Assembly: GCF_007858535.1 (NCBI RefSeq)
Contig: NZ_CP040174.1
Location: 1,364,001-1,428,000, forward strand
Length of the DNA stretch: 64,000 nt
Direction: 5' to 3'
From: Arthrobacter sp. UKPF54-2
GTDB taxonomy: Bacteria > Actinomycetota > Actinomycetes > Actinomycetales > Micrococcaceae
The translations under genes were made by a program, and so were the position numbers. The notes under the pieces are model-generated. The model had not been told where the DNA came from. It saw only the letters and a program-made list of their open reading frames with translations, and ran no database searches. This document shows positions 13,986-26,723 of the stretch, one piece after another; position 1 is the first letter of the stretch, and every line of letters begins with the position of its first letter.

Positions 13986-14747
13986 ATGGATTTCACTGCC
14001 CGCTATGTTGCACTCGGAGACTCCTTCACGGAAGGCGTCGGCGACGACGACCCGGCCCGCCCCAACGGGGTGCGTGGCTGGGCGGACCGCGTCGCAGAGC
14101 AGCTGGGCGCGGCCGATCCGGGTTTCGGGTACGCGAACCTCGCCATCCGCGGGCGGAAGCTTCGCCAGATCATGGCCGAGCAGGTGGACGCCGCCGTCGC
14201 GCTGAACCCCACCCTGGTGACCATCTACGCCGGCGCCAATGACATCCTCCGTCCCAAAATCGACATCGATGACCTGCTGGTGGAATACGACGCGGGCATC
14301 CGCAAACTGAAGGCCACCGGCGCCACCGTGGTGATGTTCACCGGCTTCGACGCCCGCGGCTCCAAGGTTTTTGGGACCATGCGCGGCCGGACCGCGATCT
14401 ACAACGAACTGGTCCGCGGCATCGCCGGGGACCACGGTGCCCTGCTGGTGGATTACTGGCGGTTCAGCGAGTACTACGACTGGGGCATGTGGGCCACCGA
14501 CCGGATGCACATGTCCGCCGCCGGGCACGCCAACATGGCCAAGCGCGTCCTCACCGTGCTGGAGCACGACCACTCGATCGACGTCCCGCCGATGACGCCG
14601 GTCCCGGAACTCAGCCGTTCCGAGGCGATCCGCGCGAACGCCCGCTGGGTGCGCGAATTCGCCGGCCCGTGGGTGGTGCGCCGCGTCACGGGGAAGTCCT
14701 CCGGCGACGGGCTCTCGCCGCGGTATCCTCAGCTCACCCGTCTTTAG
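13986..14747 (+). CDS. SGNH/GDSL-family hydrolase, copy 2
   Basis: 253-aa SGNH hydrolase, paralogue of the gene at 12202. It has the same blocks: ALGDSFTEGVGD, AGANDI and DRMHMSAAGH. It also shares the linking segments PNGVRGWADRVAEQL and VMFTGFD. No signal peptide, so it acts in the cytoplasm. The ATG at 13986 is preferred over upstream in-frame codons because of the -10-like CAAACT 7 bases before it. It lies 19 bases upstream of the beta-glucosidase gene and may share a transcript with it. Confidence 0.88.
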   Translation: MDFTARYVALGDSFTEGVGDDDPARPNGVRGWADRVAEQLGAADPGFGYANLAIRGRKLRQIMAEQVDAAVALNPTLVTIYAGANDILRPKIDIDDLLVEYDAGIRKLKATGATVVMFTGFDARGSKVFGTMRGRTAIYNELVRGIAGDHGALLVDYWRFSEYYDWGMWATDRMHMSAAGHANMAKRVLTVLEHDHSIDVPPMTPVPELSRSEAIRANARWVREFAGPWVVRRVTGKSSGDGLSPRYPQLTRL

Positions 14748-14766
14748 CAACGCAAGGAGCAACAGG

Positions 14767-16167
14767 ATGACCCGCAGCGACCTCAGCTTCCCGGCCGGTT
14801 TCCTGTGGGGAGCCGCCACCGCCGCCTACCAGATCGAGGGCGCCGCACGGGAGGGGGGCCGCGGGGAATCCATCTGGGACGTCTTCTGCCGGGTGCCGGG
14901 GGCCGTCGCGGATGGCCAGAACGGCGATGTCGCCTGCGACCACTACCACCGCACGGCCGAGGACATCGCGCTGATGAAGGACCTGAACCTGGCCGCCTAC
15001 CGGTTCTCCATCTCCTGGGCCCGCTGCATGCCCGACGGCGTGACGCCGAATCCCGAAGGCATCGCGTTCTACTCGCGGCTGGTCGATCAGCTGCTCGACG
15101 CGGGCATCACCCCCTGGGTCACCCTGTACCACTGGGACCTGCCGCAGGCGCTGGAGGACAAGGGCGGCTGGGCGTCGCGGGACACAGCGGAGCGTTTCGC
15201 CGCCTACGCCGCACTCATGCAGGAGGCGCTTGGGGACCGGGTGCGGATTTGGACCACCCTCAACGAACCCTGGGTTTCGGCGTTCCTTGGGTACGCCGCA
15301 GGCATCCACGCCCCGGGGCGGCGGGACCCGGCCGCGGCGCTCGCCGCCGTCCACCACCTGCTGCTGGGGCACGGTCTGGCCGTCCGGGAGCTCCGCCGGA
15401 GGGATCCGGAGGCGACGATGGGCATCACCTTGAACCTGACGGTGGCCGATCCTGCCGATCCGGACCGGGAAGGGGATGTGGACGCGGCCCGCAGGGTGGA
15501 TGGGCAGTCGAACCGGCTGTTCCTGGACCCTATCTTTCGCGGCTCATACCCGGCGGACGTGCTGGACGACGTCGCGCACCTCGGCATGGACGACGTCGTC
15601 CGGCCGGGGGACCTCGAGGTGATTTCGGCACCCGTCGACGTGCTGGGCGTCAACTACTACCACGGCGACGCCTTCACCACCGACCCCGAGCCGCGGCCCG
15701 CGCAGCCGGCGTCACCGCTGGTTGCGGCCGACGGCGTCCGGCAGGTTCCGCGCGGTCTGCCCGTCACCGGGATGGGCTGGGAGGTGCAGCCCGAGGGCCT
15801 CCGCCGGCTGCTGAACCGGCTGCAACGCGAGTACACCGGCCCGGCCGGCGTCCCGATCTACATCACGGAAAACGGCGCCGCCTTCGAGGACGTTCCGGAT
15901 GCCGCGGGATTTGTCGATGACCAGGCGCGGCTTGCCTTCTTCGACGAGCATCTTCGGGCCCTGCACGCGTCGTTGGCTGATGGCGTGGACGTCCGCGGCT
16001 ACTTCGCCTGGTCCCTGCTGGACAACTTCGAATGGGCCTTCGGCTACCACCAGCGCTTCGGGCTGATCCGGGTGGACTACGACACCCAGCGCCGCATCCC
16101 GAAGGCCAGCGGCCTGTGGTACTCCCGCGTTGCCGCGTCCAATGCCCTGCCGGTGACGGACGAATAG
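14767..16167 (+). CDS. GH1 beta-glucosidase
   Basis: 466-aa glycoside hydrolase family 1 enzyme that releases glucose or related sugars from beta-glycosides by a retaining mechanism. The acid/base Glu is in TLNEP (near residue 166) and the nucleophile Glu in ITENG (near 367). Other family marks are FLWGAATAAYQIEGA at the N-terminus, FSISWAR, YHWDLPQAL and the C-terminal SLLDNFEWAFGYHQRFGL. No signal peptide, so it acts in the cytoplasm on imported oligosaccharides. AAGGAG precedes the ATG at 14767. No transporter or LacI regulator is adjacent. Confidence 0.96.
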   Translation: MTRSDLSFPAGFLWGAATAAYQIEGAAREGGRGESIWDVFCRVPGAVADGQNGDVACDHYHRTAEDIALMKDLNLAAYRFSISWARCMPDGVTPNPEGIAFYSRLVDQLLDAGITPWVTLYHWDLPQALEDKGGWASRDTAERFAAYAALMQEALGDRVRIWTTLNEPWVSAFLGYAAGIHAPGRRDPAAALAAVHHLLLGHGLAVRELRRRDPEATMGITLNLTVADPADPDREGDVDAARRVDGQSNRLFLDPIFRGSYPADVLDDVAHLGMDDVVRPGDLEVISAPVDVLGVNYYHGDAFTTDPEPRPAQPASPLVAADGVRQVPRGLPVTGMGWEVQPEGLRRLLNRLQREYTGPAGVPIYITENGAAFEDVPDAAGFVDDQARLAFFDEHLRALHASLADGVDVRGYFAWSLLDNFEWAFGYHQRFGLIRVDYDTQRRIPKASGLWYSRVAASNALPVTDE

Positions 16168-16206
16168 CCTGCCCCTGCCCGGGAACCCCGGCCAGCGCAG
16201 ACGGGC

Positions 16207-17013
16207 CTAGGCGCGGAACCCCGGTGTGGCGAGGATGCCGCCGTCGTTCCGGATGGCGAGTACCTGAACGTCCCAGCCGCTTGTGGCCCGGTTGAGCATG
16301 GGAACCCCGCCGGCCACGATGGCCGTCGCGAGCACATCGGCGGTGACGATGTCCGCCGCGGCGACCGAGACCTGCCGGAAGGCACTGACACCGGCGCCGC
16401 TGGTCCAGATGTGGTCGCCCCGCTCGGCGGAACCGGAGGTGGCCAGCGCCCCGATGCCGGTGCCGCCGCCCAGCGGGTAGGCGGCGATCAGGGTCGTGCG
16501 GTCCTCCGGGTCGACGATCCCGGCCTGCCAGGCGGCCCGGCTGCCGGCGATGGGCGAACCGGTCACGAGCACATCGCCGCCGGCATTCAGGCACCAGTCG
16601 CCGAGCCCCAGCGACTGCAGGGCGGCTCCGGCCTCTTTGATTGCGAAGCCCTTGACCAGCCCGGACAGGTCCGGAAGACCGTCGGGCCGTTCCGGCGTGA
16701 AGGCGCCCTCGGTCAGGAGTCGCCATTGGGCGGCCTCGGCATAGCGGTCCCGGAAGTCCTGCGAGGCCGCCCGCAGCGTCAGTTCCCCGCGGGCAAGCCT
16801 GCTGGCCTCGGATTCCGGCCGGTACAGGCTGAAGCGGGCGTCGAGGTCCTGGAAGAGCCGTTCGACGACGTCGGTGGCGTCCGCCAGTGCGCTGTCCGCC
16901 GCGGCGTTCCAGTTGCCGGGGGCGGCCGGAACGGTGAGGCTGATGACTGTCCCCATGCACCGGAAGGTCTTCGCCTTCAGCGCTGGCTGGCCGAGGTCAG
17001 AGGTTTGCTGCAT
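16207..17013 (-). CDS. apbE: FAD:protein FMN transferase (ApbE)
   Basis: 268-aa ApbE-family flavinyltransferase, which transfers FMN from FAD to a Thr/Ser of exported target proteins using Mg2+. Family signatures are FRCMGTVISL, DLSGLVKGFAI, NAGGDVLV, ATSGSAERGDHI and DIVTADVLATA. No lipoprotein signal is visible, so the cellular side is unclear. The ATG at 17013 lies inside the upstream FMN-binding gene (17-base overlap), so the two are translated together. That gene supplies an obvious substrate. Confidence 0.93.
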   Translation of the reverse strand: MQQTSDLGQPALKAKTFRCMGTVISLTVPAAPGNWNAAADSALADATDVVERLFQDLDARFSLYRPESEASRLARGELTLRAASQDFRDRYAEAAQWRLLTEGAFTPERPDGLPDLSGLVKGFAIKEAGAALQSLGLGDWCLNAGGDVLVTGSPIAGSRAAWQAGIVDPEDRTTLIAAYPLGGGTGIGALATSGSAERGDHIWTSGAGVSAFRQVSVAAADIVTADVLATAIVAGGVPMLNRATSGWDVQVLAIRNDGGILATPGFRA

Positions 17014-17536
17014 CGATGGCTGCCTGGAGCGATGTCAGGTACGCGGAACTGGTGACAGTGGCGCCGCTGATGGTCTGGACCTTGGCCGATTGGGCCTTGA
17101 GGACCGCGGCGCGCAGCAGCGGGGCGGCGCGGTTGCTGATCTGGACCGAGCTGCGGTCCTCGTCTGTGAGCTGGAGCGCCTTCACGTCGGTGATGGTGCC
17201 GGCGCTGACAGTGATCTGCACCTGCACCGCGCCGAAGCGGGTCTGCACAACCTTGCCGGCAAAGGTTCCGGCGGCGTTCGCGCCGGTGCCCGAGGAACCG
17301 GACGAGCCGGCGGACCCGGAGGCGGCCGCGGAGCTCCCCGCGGACCCACTCGAGCCCTTGCTGCTCGACCCGGATCCCGACGCGGTTGAGCCGCCGGCGG
17401 TCCCGGCGCCTGTAGACCCGGCGGGCCCGGCCGTGGTGGCGCTGGCCGTGTCCGCCACGTGGGTTCCCGACTGCCAGCCGGCCACCAGGATCCCGGCGGA
17501 GGCCAGGGTTGCTGAAACAATTGCGCGGATTCTCAC
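16997..17536 (-). CDS. Exported FMN-binding (flavinylated) protein
   Basis: 179-aa protein with an N-terminal signal segment (IRAIVSATLASAGILVAGW), a long Gly/Ser/Ala linker (about residues 28-85) and a C-terminal FMN-binding domain of the NqrC/RnfG type. The flavinylation site is SGATVTS near residue 158, matching the [ST]GA[TS]x[TS] target of ApbE. The flexible linker would let the flavin domain reach across the cell wall. The GTG start at 17536 overlaps the stop of the flavocytochrome gene by 4 bases (GTGA). Confidence 0.92.
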   Translation of the reverse strand: MRIRAIVSATLASAGILVAGWQSGTHVADTASATTAGPAGSTGAGTAGGSTASGSGSSSKGSSGSAGSSAAASGSAGSSGSSGTGANAAGTFAGKVVQTRFGAVQVQITVSAGTITDVKALQLTDEDRSSVQISNRAAPLLRAAVLKAQSAKVQTISGATVTSSAYLTSLQAAIDAANL

Positions 17537-18969
17537 CAGTCGAACCTTTCGTAGTGGAGTTGCTCTTCCCGCACGCCGGCCCGGCGTGCGTCATCGAGGA
17601 CGTTGAGGGCCCATCCGGCCGGCCCGCAGACGTAGACGTCGGAGTCGGCCAGGTCCGGCGCGTAGCTTGCCAGCCGGTAGCCGGCGCGCTCCTCGCTCTC
17701 CGGCAGCCATGTCTGCGCTCCCGACGGCCGGCGCCCGGTCAGGTGGAACAGGGTTGCGCCGCGGCGCTGGCAGAGCTCGAGGATCTCGTCGCCGAGGTAC
17801 AGCCCGGACGGGCTGTGGCCGCGGAGGATCACGGTGGCGTCCCCTGGCTCGAACGGAGTCCGCTCCAGCAGGGCGCGGATGGGAGTGATGCCGATGCCGG
17901 CGCCGATCATCACGACGTGCCGGCGGCTGCGGGCCGCGGTGCTGAACAGCCCGTATGGTCCTTCGACCGCAACCCGGGTGCCCGGCTTCAGCCTCGCCAG
18001 CGCCGCCGAGCCCCGGCCGAGGTTGCGGACCGTGATCCGCAACCGTCCGCCGCCGTCGGCGTCCACCTGCAGCGGCTCCGCGGAGAGGCTGAACGGATGC
18101 GGGTGCCACCACTGCCCGGGGGCGAGAAACCGCCAGATAAAGAACCGGCCGCCGCTGCCGGACAGCTCGTCGAGGTGCCGGCCCGCCATTTCGATGCTGA
18201 CCACCCCATGGCCCACGCCCACCACCCTGCTGACGCGCAGCTGGTGCCGGAGCGTGGCGACGACCGGCTCGAGGACCCGGTAGTGCACCAGCGCGGCGCC
18301 CGTGCCGATGCAGACCGCAAGCCAGTACCAGCGCTGCCAGGTGCCCTCCGCAAAGAGTCCGCCAACGCTGAACTGGTGGGGCAGCGACGTCAGCACCGCG
18401 GCGTAGGTCAGCAGGTGGACGGCGTACCAGAACTCGTAGGGAAAACGACGGCGGACGGCCACCAGCGAGGTCACGACGACGGCGATGAACAACGCCAGCG
18501 AGACGAACGCGAGCCACATGTCGGGCACGAGCACCCACAGGGCCACCGCTTCGCTGACCGGGTCGAGGCCCTCGGCCAGCCCGTAGCCGGTCGCGAGCAG
18601 CACGCCGTGTGCCAGCAAGAGGTAGAGGGACGGTTTTCCGAGTTTGCGGTGGAATTCAAGGGCGCGGTCATGGCCCACGGCGCCGTCGATGACGGGCAGG
18701 CGGGCCGCGAGGAGCAGCATCAGCAGCACCAGGTCCATCCCGGCGAGACCGGCCACAATCCCCAGTGCCGTGACGGCTCCGGCAACGCTCGAGAAGCCCG
18801 CGGCACCGCCGTCGGCGAGCCACAACGCCACGGCCCCGGCCAGGGAGGCCCAGGCAATCACCGTCAGGAGGTCTGCTTGAATCATCCGCCGGCGGTGTTG
18901 TCCCTTGAAAGGGTTACCGGGGGCCCGTCGGACCGCGGGGCGCAAGGCGGTCTGGGTTGATGTGTTCAT
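17533..18969 (-). CDS. Ferric-reductase-like flavocytochrome (heme + FAD/NAD(P)H)
   Basis: 478-aa membrane protein. Six hydrophobic segments (about residues 30-230) carry two His pairs suited to two b hemes: EFHRKLG with LLLAHGVL, and YAVHLLTY with SLPHQFSVG. A cytoplasmic FNR-like module follows with the FAD motif HPFSLS, the nucleotide-binding GAGIGITPIRALLE and a terminal CGPAG. It would carry electrons from cytosolic NAD(P)H through the membrane to an extracytosolic acceptor. The ATG at 18969 was chosen over 18999 because the longer form adds only a short non-conserved stretch. First gene of the apbE operon. Confidence 0.92.
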   Translation of the reverse strand: MNTSTQTALRPAVRRAPGNPFKGQHRRRMIQADLLTVIAWASLAGAVALWLADGGAAGFSSVAGAVTALGIVAGLAGMDLVLLMLLLAARLPVIDGAVGHDRALEFHRKLGKPSLYLLLAHGVLLATGYGLAEGLDPVSEAVALWVLVPDMWLAFVSLALFIAVVVTSLVAVRRRFPYEFWYAVHLLTYAAVLTSLPHQFSVGGLFAEGTWQRWYWLAVCIGTGAALVHYRVLEPVVATLRHQLRVSRVVGVGHGVVSIEMAGRHLDELSGSGGRFFIWRFLAPGQWWHPHPFSLSAEPLQVDADGGGRLRITVRNLGRGSAALARLKPGTRVAVEGPYGLFSTAARSRRHVVMIGAGIGITPIRALLERTPFEPGDATVILRGHSPSGLYLGDEILELCQRRGATLFHLTGRRPSGAQTWLPESEERAGYRLASYAPDLADSDVYVCGPAGWALNVLDDARRAGVREEQLHYERFDW

Positions 18970-19444
18970 GCAACCAAGACTCTGCCCGTTGCCTATCATT
19001 TTGCTGTGAAAGGACTGCGCCCCTGTTATGACTTCGCTGCGGGGGCCGCCGCCGCTTATACACCCCGGAGACCCGGATTGGTCTTTAATTCGCCAAACTC
19101 GTAGACTTGGTAGGCGCTAGGTGGCGCGGAGCGTGTGCAATTGCTCCGGTTGGCGGGAAAGTCTGCGAAATCAGGCACTCCCGGTGGCCGGTAGTTAGGG
19201 GCTCAAGTTGCGTGCACTCCTGTATTCGCCCAGTATCCGGGCACTCCGCGGTGGTTACTTCAAGAGTTTCCTCCGCCCCGTGCCCGAGACTCACAATCGT
19301 CGCCGCAGTGATGACTGCAACCGGTTCAGCCGGCTGCCGCAGCACCGCCGGACGCATGTGGGAGCTGGATGCGGACGCTGCCGATCGCACGGTTATGCGG
19401 AACTCCGCCAGCCGTTTCATTTTATTTTCACGAGGAGAGTCGTC
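18970..19444 (+). other. 475-base intergenic region upstream of rpmB
   Basis: No supported gene. It lies between the divergent flavocytochrome and rpmB genes. A frame ending just before rpmB stays open for over 100 codons, but its third-position GC is only moderate and its product resembles nothing recognised. A TTTTATTTTCA stretch ending 13 bases before the rpmB ATG matches half of an actinobacterial Zur box (ATTTTCA arm), with no matching inverted arm. A second AAAATGAT core (minus strand, near 18988-18997) resembles the Zur-box centre. Neither is a complete operator. Confidence 0.4.
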
Positions 19445-19681
19445 ATGGCAGCACACTGCCAGGTGACCGGAGCCGAGCCGGGCTTTGGACACAGCATTTC
19501 GCACTCGCACCGCCGCAACAAGCGCCGGTTCGACCCGAACATCCAGAAGAAGCGCTACTGGGTTCCGTCCCTGCGCCGTAATGTCACCCTGCAGGTCTCT
19601 GCACGTGGCATCAAGACCATCGACGTACGCGGCATCGACGTAGTCGTCGCCGCCATCCTGGCACGAGGAGTGAAGCTCTAG
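19445..19681 (+). CDS. rpmB: 50S ribosomal protein L28, zinc-independent form
   Basis: 78-aa L28. The start [15 protein letters not shown] with [11 protein letters not shown] is the typical N-terminus. It has one cysteine and no CxxC pairs, so it is the C-minus form, very like the mycobacterial RpmB2 paralogue. ATG at 19445, with CGAGGAGA upstream as a strong ribosome binding site. The stop TAG shares its G with the rpmG GTG, so the genes are translationally coupled. Confidence 0.96.
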   Translation: MAAHCQVTGAEPGFGHSISHSHRRNKRRFDPNIQKKRYWVPSLRRNVTLQVSARGIKTIDVRGIDVVVAAILARGVKL

Positions 19682-19848
19682 TGGCAAAGGACAAGGACGT
19701 ACGTCCGATCATCAAGCTCAAGTCGACCGCGGGCACGGGTTACACCTACGTGACGCGTAAGAACCGTCGTAACGACCCGGACCGTATGGTCCTGCGGAAG
19801 TACGATCCCAAGATCCGCCAGCACGTCGAATTCCGAGAGGAGCGCTAA
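19681..19848 (+). CDS. rpmG: 50S ribosomal protein L33, zinc-independent form
   Basis: 55-aa L33 ([20 protein letters not shown], then [12 protein letters not shown] and a terminal FREER). It contains no cysteine at all, so it is a C-minus form; the zinc-binding form has two CxxC pairs. The start is GTG at 19681 overlapping the rpmB stop, with GCACGAGGAG shortly upstream. Confidence 0.96.
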   Translation: MAKDKDVRPIIKLKSTAGTGYTYVTRKNRRNDPDRMVLRKYDPKIRQHVEFREER

Positions 19849-19852
19849 ACAC

Positions 19853-20158
19853 ATGGCTAAGAAGTCAATGATCGCTAAGAACGAACAGCGTAAAGTCATC
19901 GTCGAGCGTTACGCTGCAAAGCGCCTCGAACTGAAGAAGGCTCTGGTTGACCCCAACTCAACCGACGAAGCACGCGAAGCCGCACGCCTCGGCCTGCAGA
20001 AGCTGCCCCGCAACGCCTCGCCGGTCCGCCTGCGTAACCGCGACATCATCGACGGCCGCCCCCGCGGTACGTTCCAGAAGTTCGGTATCTCCCGTGTTCG
20101 CTTCCGCGACATGGCTCACCGCGGTGAGCTCCCGGGCATCACGAAGTCTTCCTGGTAA
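19853..20158 (+). CDS. rpsN: 30S ribosomal protein S14, zinc-independent long form
   Basis: 101-aa S14. The length and the absence of the CxxC-x12-CxxC finger show the long zinc-independent form; the zinc form is about 61 aa. Conserved blocks are [32 protein letters not shown] and [19 protein letters not shown], ending in KSSW. It lies 4 bases after rpmG, with GAGAGGAGCG upstream. Whether this is the only S14 gene of the cell cannot be seen here. Confidence 0.96.
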   Translation: MAKKSMIAKNEQRKVIVERYAAKRLELKKALVDPNSTDEAREAARLGLQKLPRNASPVRLRNRDIIDGRPRGTFQKFGISRVRFRDMAHRGELPGITKSSW

Positions 20159-20187
20159 TTCGGTACTCCTGAATCCAGTGGCTTGAA

Positions 20188-20222
20188 AAGGGCCGGCACC
20201 CGTTTGGGTGCCGGCCCTTCTT
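20188..20222 (+). terminator. Intrinsic terminator of rpmB-rpmG-rpsN
   Basis: A perfect 14-bp stem (AAGGGCCGGCACCC with its complement, loop GTTT) followed by CTT. It lies about 30 bases after the rpsN stop. Confidence 0.85.
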
Positions 20223-20374
20223 GCGTTGAGCGCCGTTCCCGCCATGCGGCTTCGCCGACGGCGCTGTGGTGACGGAGCACACGCGCCAACTTTCGACGTC
20301 GGCTGCCCCGGAAGGGGAGCTGTCGACCCGTTTAGGCCCGTCTTTCCGCGGATCTTCGTGCCTGGGGGGCCGAT

Positions 20375-20403
20375 TTGTTTGGGGTCGGGTTGGTGTGTAA
20401 AGT
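20375..20403 (+). promoter_or_regulatory. Candidate promoter of rRNA operon 1
   Basis: TTGTTT (20375-20380), a 17-base spacer and TAAAGT (20398-20403), about 400 bases before the 16S gene. Both hexamers are close to the sigma-70-type consensus. Other promoters may exist between here and 20560. Confidence 0.5.
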
Positions 20404-20630
20404 AGATCGAGTCGCCGCCGCTGATGCGGAAAGATAGCGACCGACCCCCTTCTAAACAGCCTGAAAATGGTTCGCAAATTTGCGCGCTGAATAATGGCGG
20501 GGACCTGCTGTGTGGGACTGGAAATCGCGGAAACGCCGATTTGCTTCAGGCCACGGATGCGGGTAAGTTTGAAAAGTTGCTCCGGAGCGATCTGCGGCCC
20601 TGAGGGGTTGTGGTGGTGCCGGGTGTGTCT

Positions 20631-20656
20631 GTTGTTTGAGAACTCAATAGTGTGCC
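20631..20656 (+). promoter_or_regulatory. rRNA antitermination (boxA-like) site, operon 1 leader
   Basis: TGTTTGAGAACTCAATAGTG within the 16S leader is the conserved actinobacterial box seen before 16S genes. It probably loads the NusB/NusE antitermination complex. A related copy with ACTACATAGTGG lies in the 16S-23S spacer at 22701-22725. Confidence 0.7.
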
Positions 20657-20805
20657 AAGTTTGTTGATACCAATTTTTTGTATTGAATTGGTTGATTGTG
20701 CCGGATTGTCCACCCCGTGGATGGTCTGGTGTTTTTAGCTGGTTTCAAATTTTGTGCAGTGTGTGTTCCCGTTTTCCCGGGGGCGGATGCTGTGTCTGTT
20801 TTTCT

Positions 20806-22337
<1,532 letters not shown>

Positions 22338-22700
22338 AGCACCTACAACAACCCCGCCCCGCGTTTCGTGGGTGTGGTGGTGTTGTCAGGAGTAACGCCC
22401 GTTGCGCAGACGCAAGTTCTGCGGCGGGTGCTCACGGGTGGAATATCAACAAATAGCGGCCGCTGCGTTTCCTCCGGCACCCAGTACGGAACCACCCTTG
22501 TGTGGGTCCTGGAACGGTGTGTGAGGGTTCGGGCGGTTTAGTGTTTGGCACACTGTTGGGTCCTGAGACAACAGGACCGGTTGCTACGGCCTTCGGGTGG
22601 TGGTGTCCGGGACTTGTGTTTCTGGTTTCCCGGCTGCGGCGTTTCATGCACTGTGTGGGTCCCTTTGGGGTCCGGGTGTGTGGGGTGTGTGGTACGGGGT

Positions 22701-22725
22701 TGTTGTTTGAGAACTACATAGTGGA
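22701..22725 (+). promoter_or_regulatory. boxA-like site in the 16S-23S spacer, operon 1
   Basis: TGTTGTTTGAGAACTACATA repeats the leader antitermination motif inside the 532-base internal spacer (22334-22865). No tRNA gene was found in the spacer. Confidence 0.6.
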
Positions 22726-22865
22726 CGCGAGCATCTTTTATAAGAAGCAATTTCCAAGAATATGAACCTGGATCTGGCTGCGCGTGATGGTGTCACTCTT
22801 TTGGGGTGGTGTTGTTGGGTGTGGTTGGTTTCGTGGTTCTCTCGAAATTACTCCTTGATCTTTTG

Positions 22866-25994
<3,129 letters not shown>

Positions 25995-26210
25995 CACCAC
26001 ACACCCCTCCCGCGAACCAACATCAAAAGGGGTTCGCACCACGGGAAGGGTACAAAGAAACAAGACTGCTTGCGTCCACTATGTGGTTCCCAAACAACAA
26101 ACCCGTCGCCAGACGAAACGTTGCACAGGAACCAAAACAACTGAATACAACACCACAAGTTGTAACCACAGATTTCCCACCCCAGGCCCCCGGCCAGGGC
26201 GCGGACACAG

Positions 26211-26331
26211 GGTTACGGCGGTCATAGCGTGGGGGAAACGCCCGGTCCCATTCCGAACCCGGAAGCTAAGACCCACAGCGCCGATGGTACTGCACCCGGG
26301 AGGGTGTGGGAGAGTAGGTCACCGCCGGAAC
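26211..26331 (+). rRNA. rrf: 5S ribosomal RNA, operon 1
   Basis: About 120 nt, from GGTTACGGCGGTCATAGCG to GTCACCGCCGGAAC, with the CCCATTCCGAACCCGGAAGC loop. It has GGGAGGGTGTGGG near its 3' part, whereas copy 2 has one G fewer there. This copy looks like the usual actinobacterial sequence. Confidence 0.95.
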
Positions 26332-26343
26332 ATCATTGAGGTC

Positions 26344-26382
26344 GAGAGCCTCCAACCACCAGGTTGGAGGCTCTCCCCCTTT
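26344..26382 (+). terminator. Terminator of rRNA operon 1
   Basis: GAGAGCCTCCAACC pairs with GGTTGGAGGCTCTC across a 4-base loop, a 14-bp stem followed by CCCCTTTAA. It begins 13 bases after 5S. Confidence 0.85.
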
Positions 26383-26403
26383 AACCCCCAAACCACCCAC
26401 CGA

Positions 26404-26688
26404 ACCCTCCCGCAGCACTGACACTCATCCGACTGACCCTCCCGCAGATCCTGCCGGCACGACACCAACCCTCCCGCACTTCCGTGGCCTAACGTCGGAA
26501 CCCTCCTGCAGCAGCGTGTGCCCCCGCGTCGGTCGAGGCACTCCAGAGGTGAGGGAGCGTTGGGCAGAAACGTGCCAGAGGTGCGGGAGCGTTGGGGAGA
26601 AGCGTGCCACATGTGCGGGAGCGTCCGGCCGAAGTATGTCAGAGGTGAGGGAGCGTTGGGGAGAAGCGTGCCAAACGTGAGGGAGCGT
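26404..26688. repeat. Phased 32-bp repeat array, locus A (4 forward + 5 reverse units)
   Basis: The motif ACCCTCCCGCA (once CCCTCCTGCA) starts at 26404, 26436, 26468 and 26500, exactly 32 bases apart. The opposite-strand form TGMGGGAGCGT starts at 26550, 26582, 26614, 26646 and 26678, again exactly 32 apart. In the reverse half the intervening bases are also partly conserved (TTGGGGAGAAGCGTGCCA). The array fills the gap between the rRNA terminator and the 3' end of the P-type ATPase gene. No coding potential is seen here. Confidence 0.85.
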
Positions 26689-26723
26689 CGGGAGGGAAGC
26701 CGCGACGATCGCCGTCGGCCGCG

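Noticed and set aside
19208..19444. In-frame N-terminal extension of L28, or a decayed CobW-type gene before rpmB
   Set aside because: L28 is complete from the ATG at 19445, which has a strong ribosome binding site. The upstream frame shows no convincing family similarity, so it was left as intergenic.
19085..19687. 200-codon minus-strand frame over the rpmB region
   Set aside because: It is antisense to rpmB and its non-coding upstream region, and has no recognisable domain.
26404..26688. The phased array read as a CRISPR array
   Set aside because: The repeated part is only about 11 bases, orientation flips midway, the intervening bases are partly conserved rather than unique spacers, and no cas gene is present.
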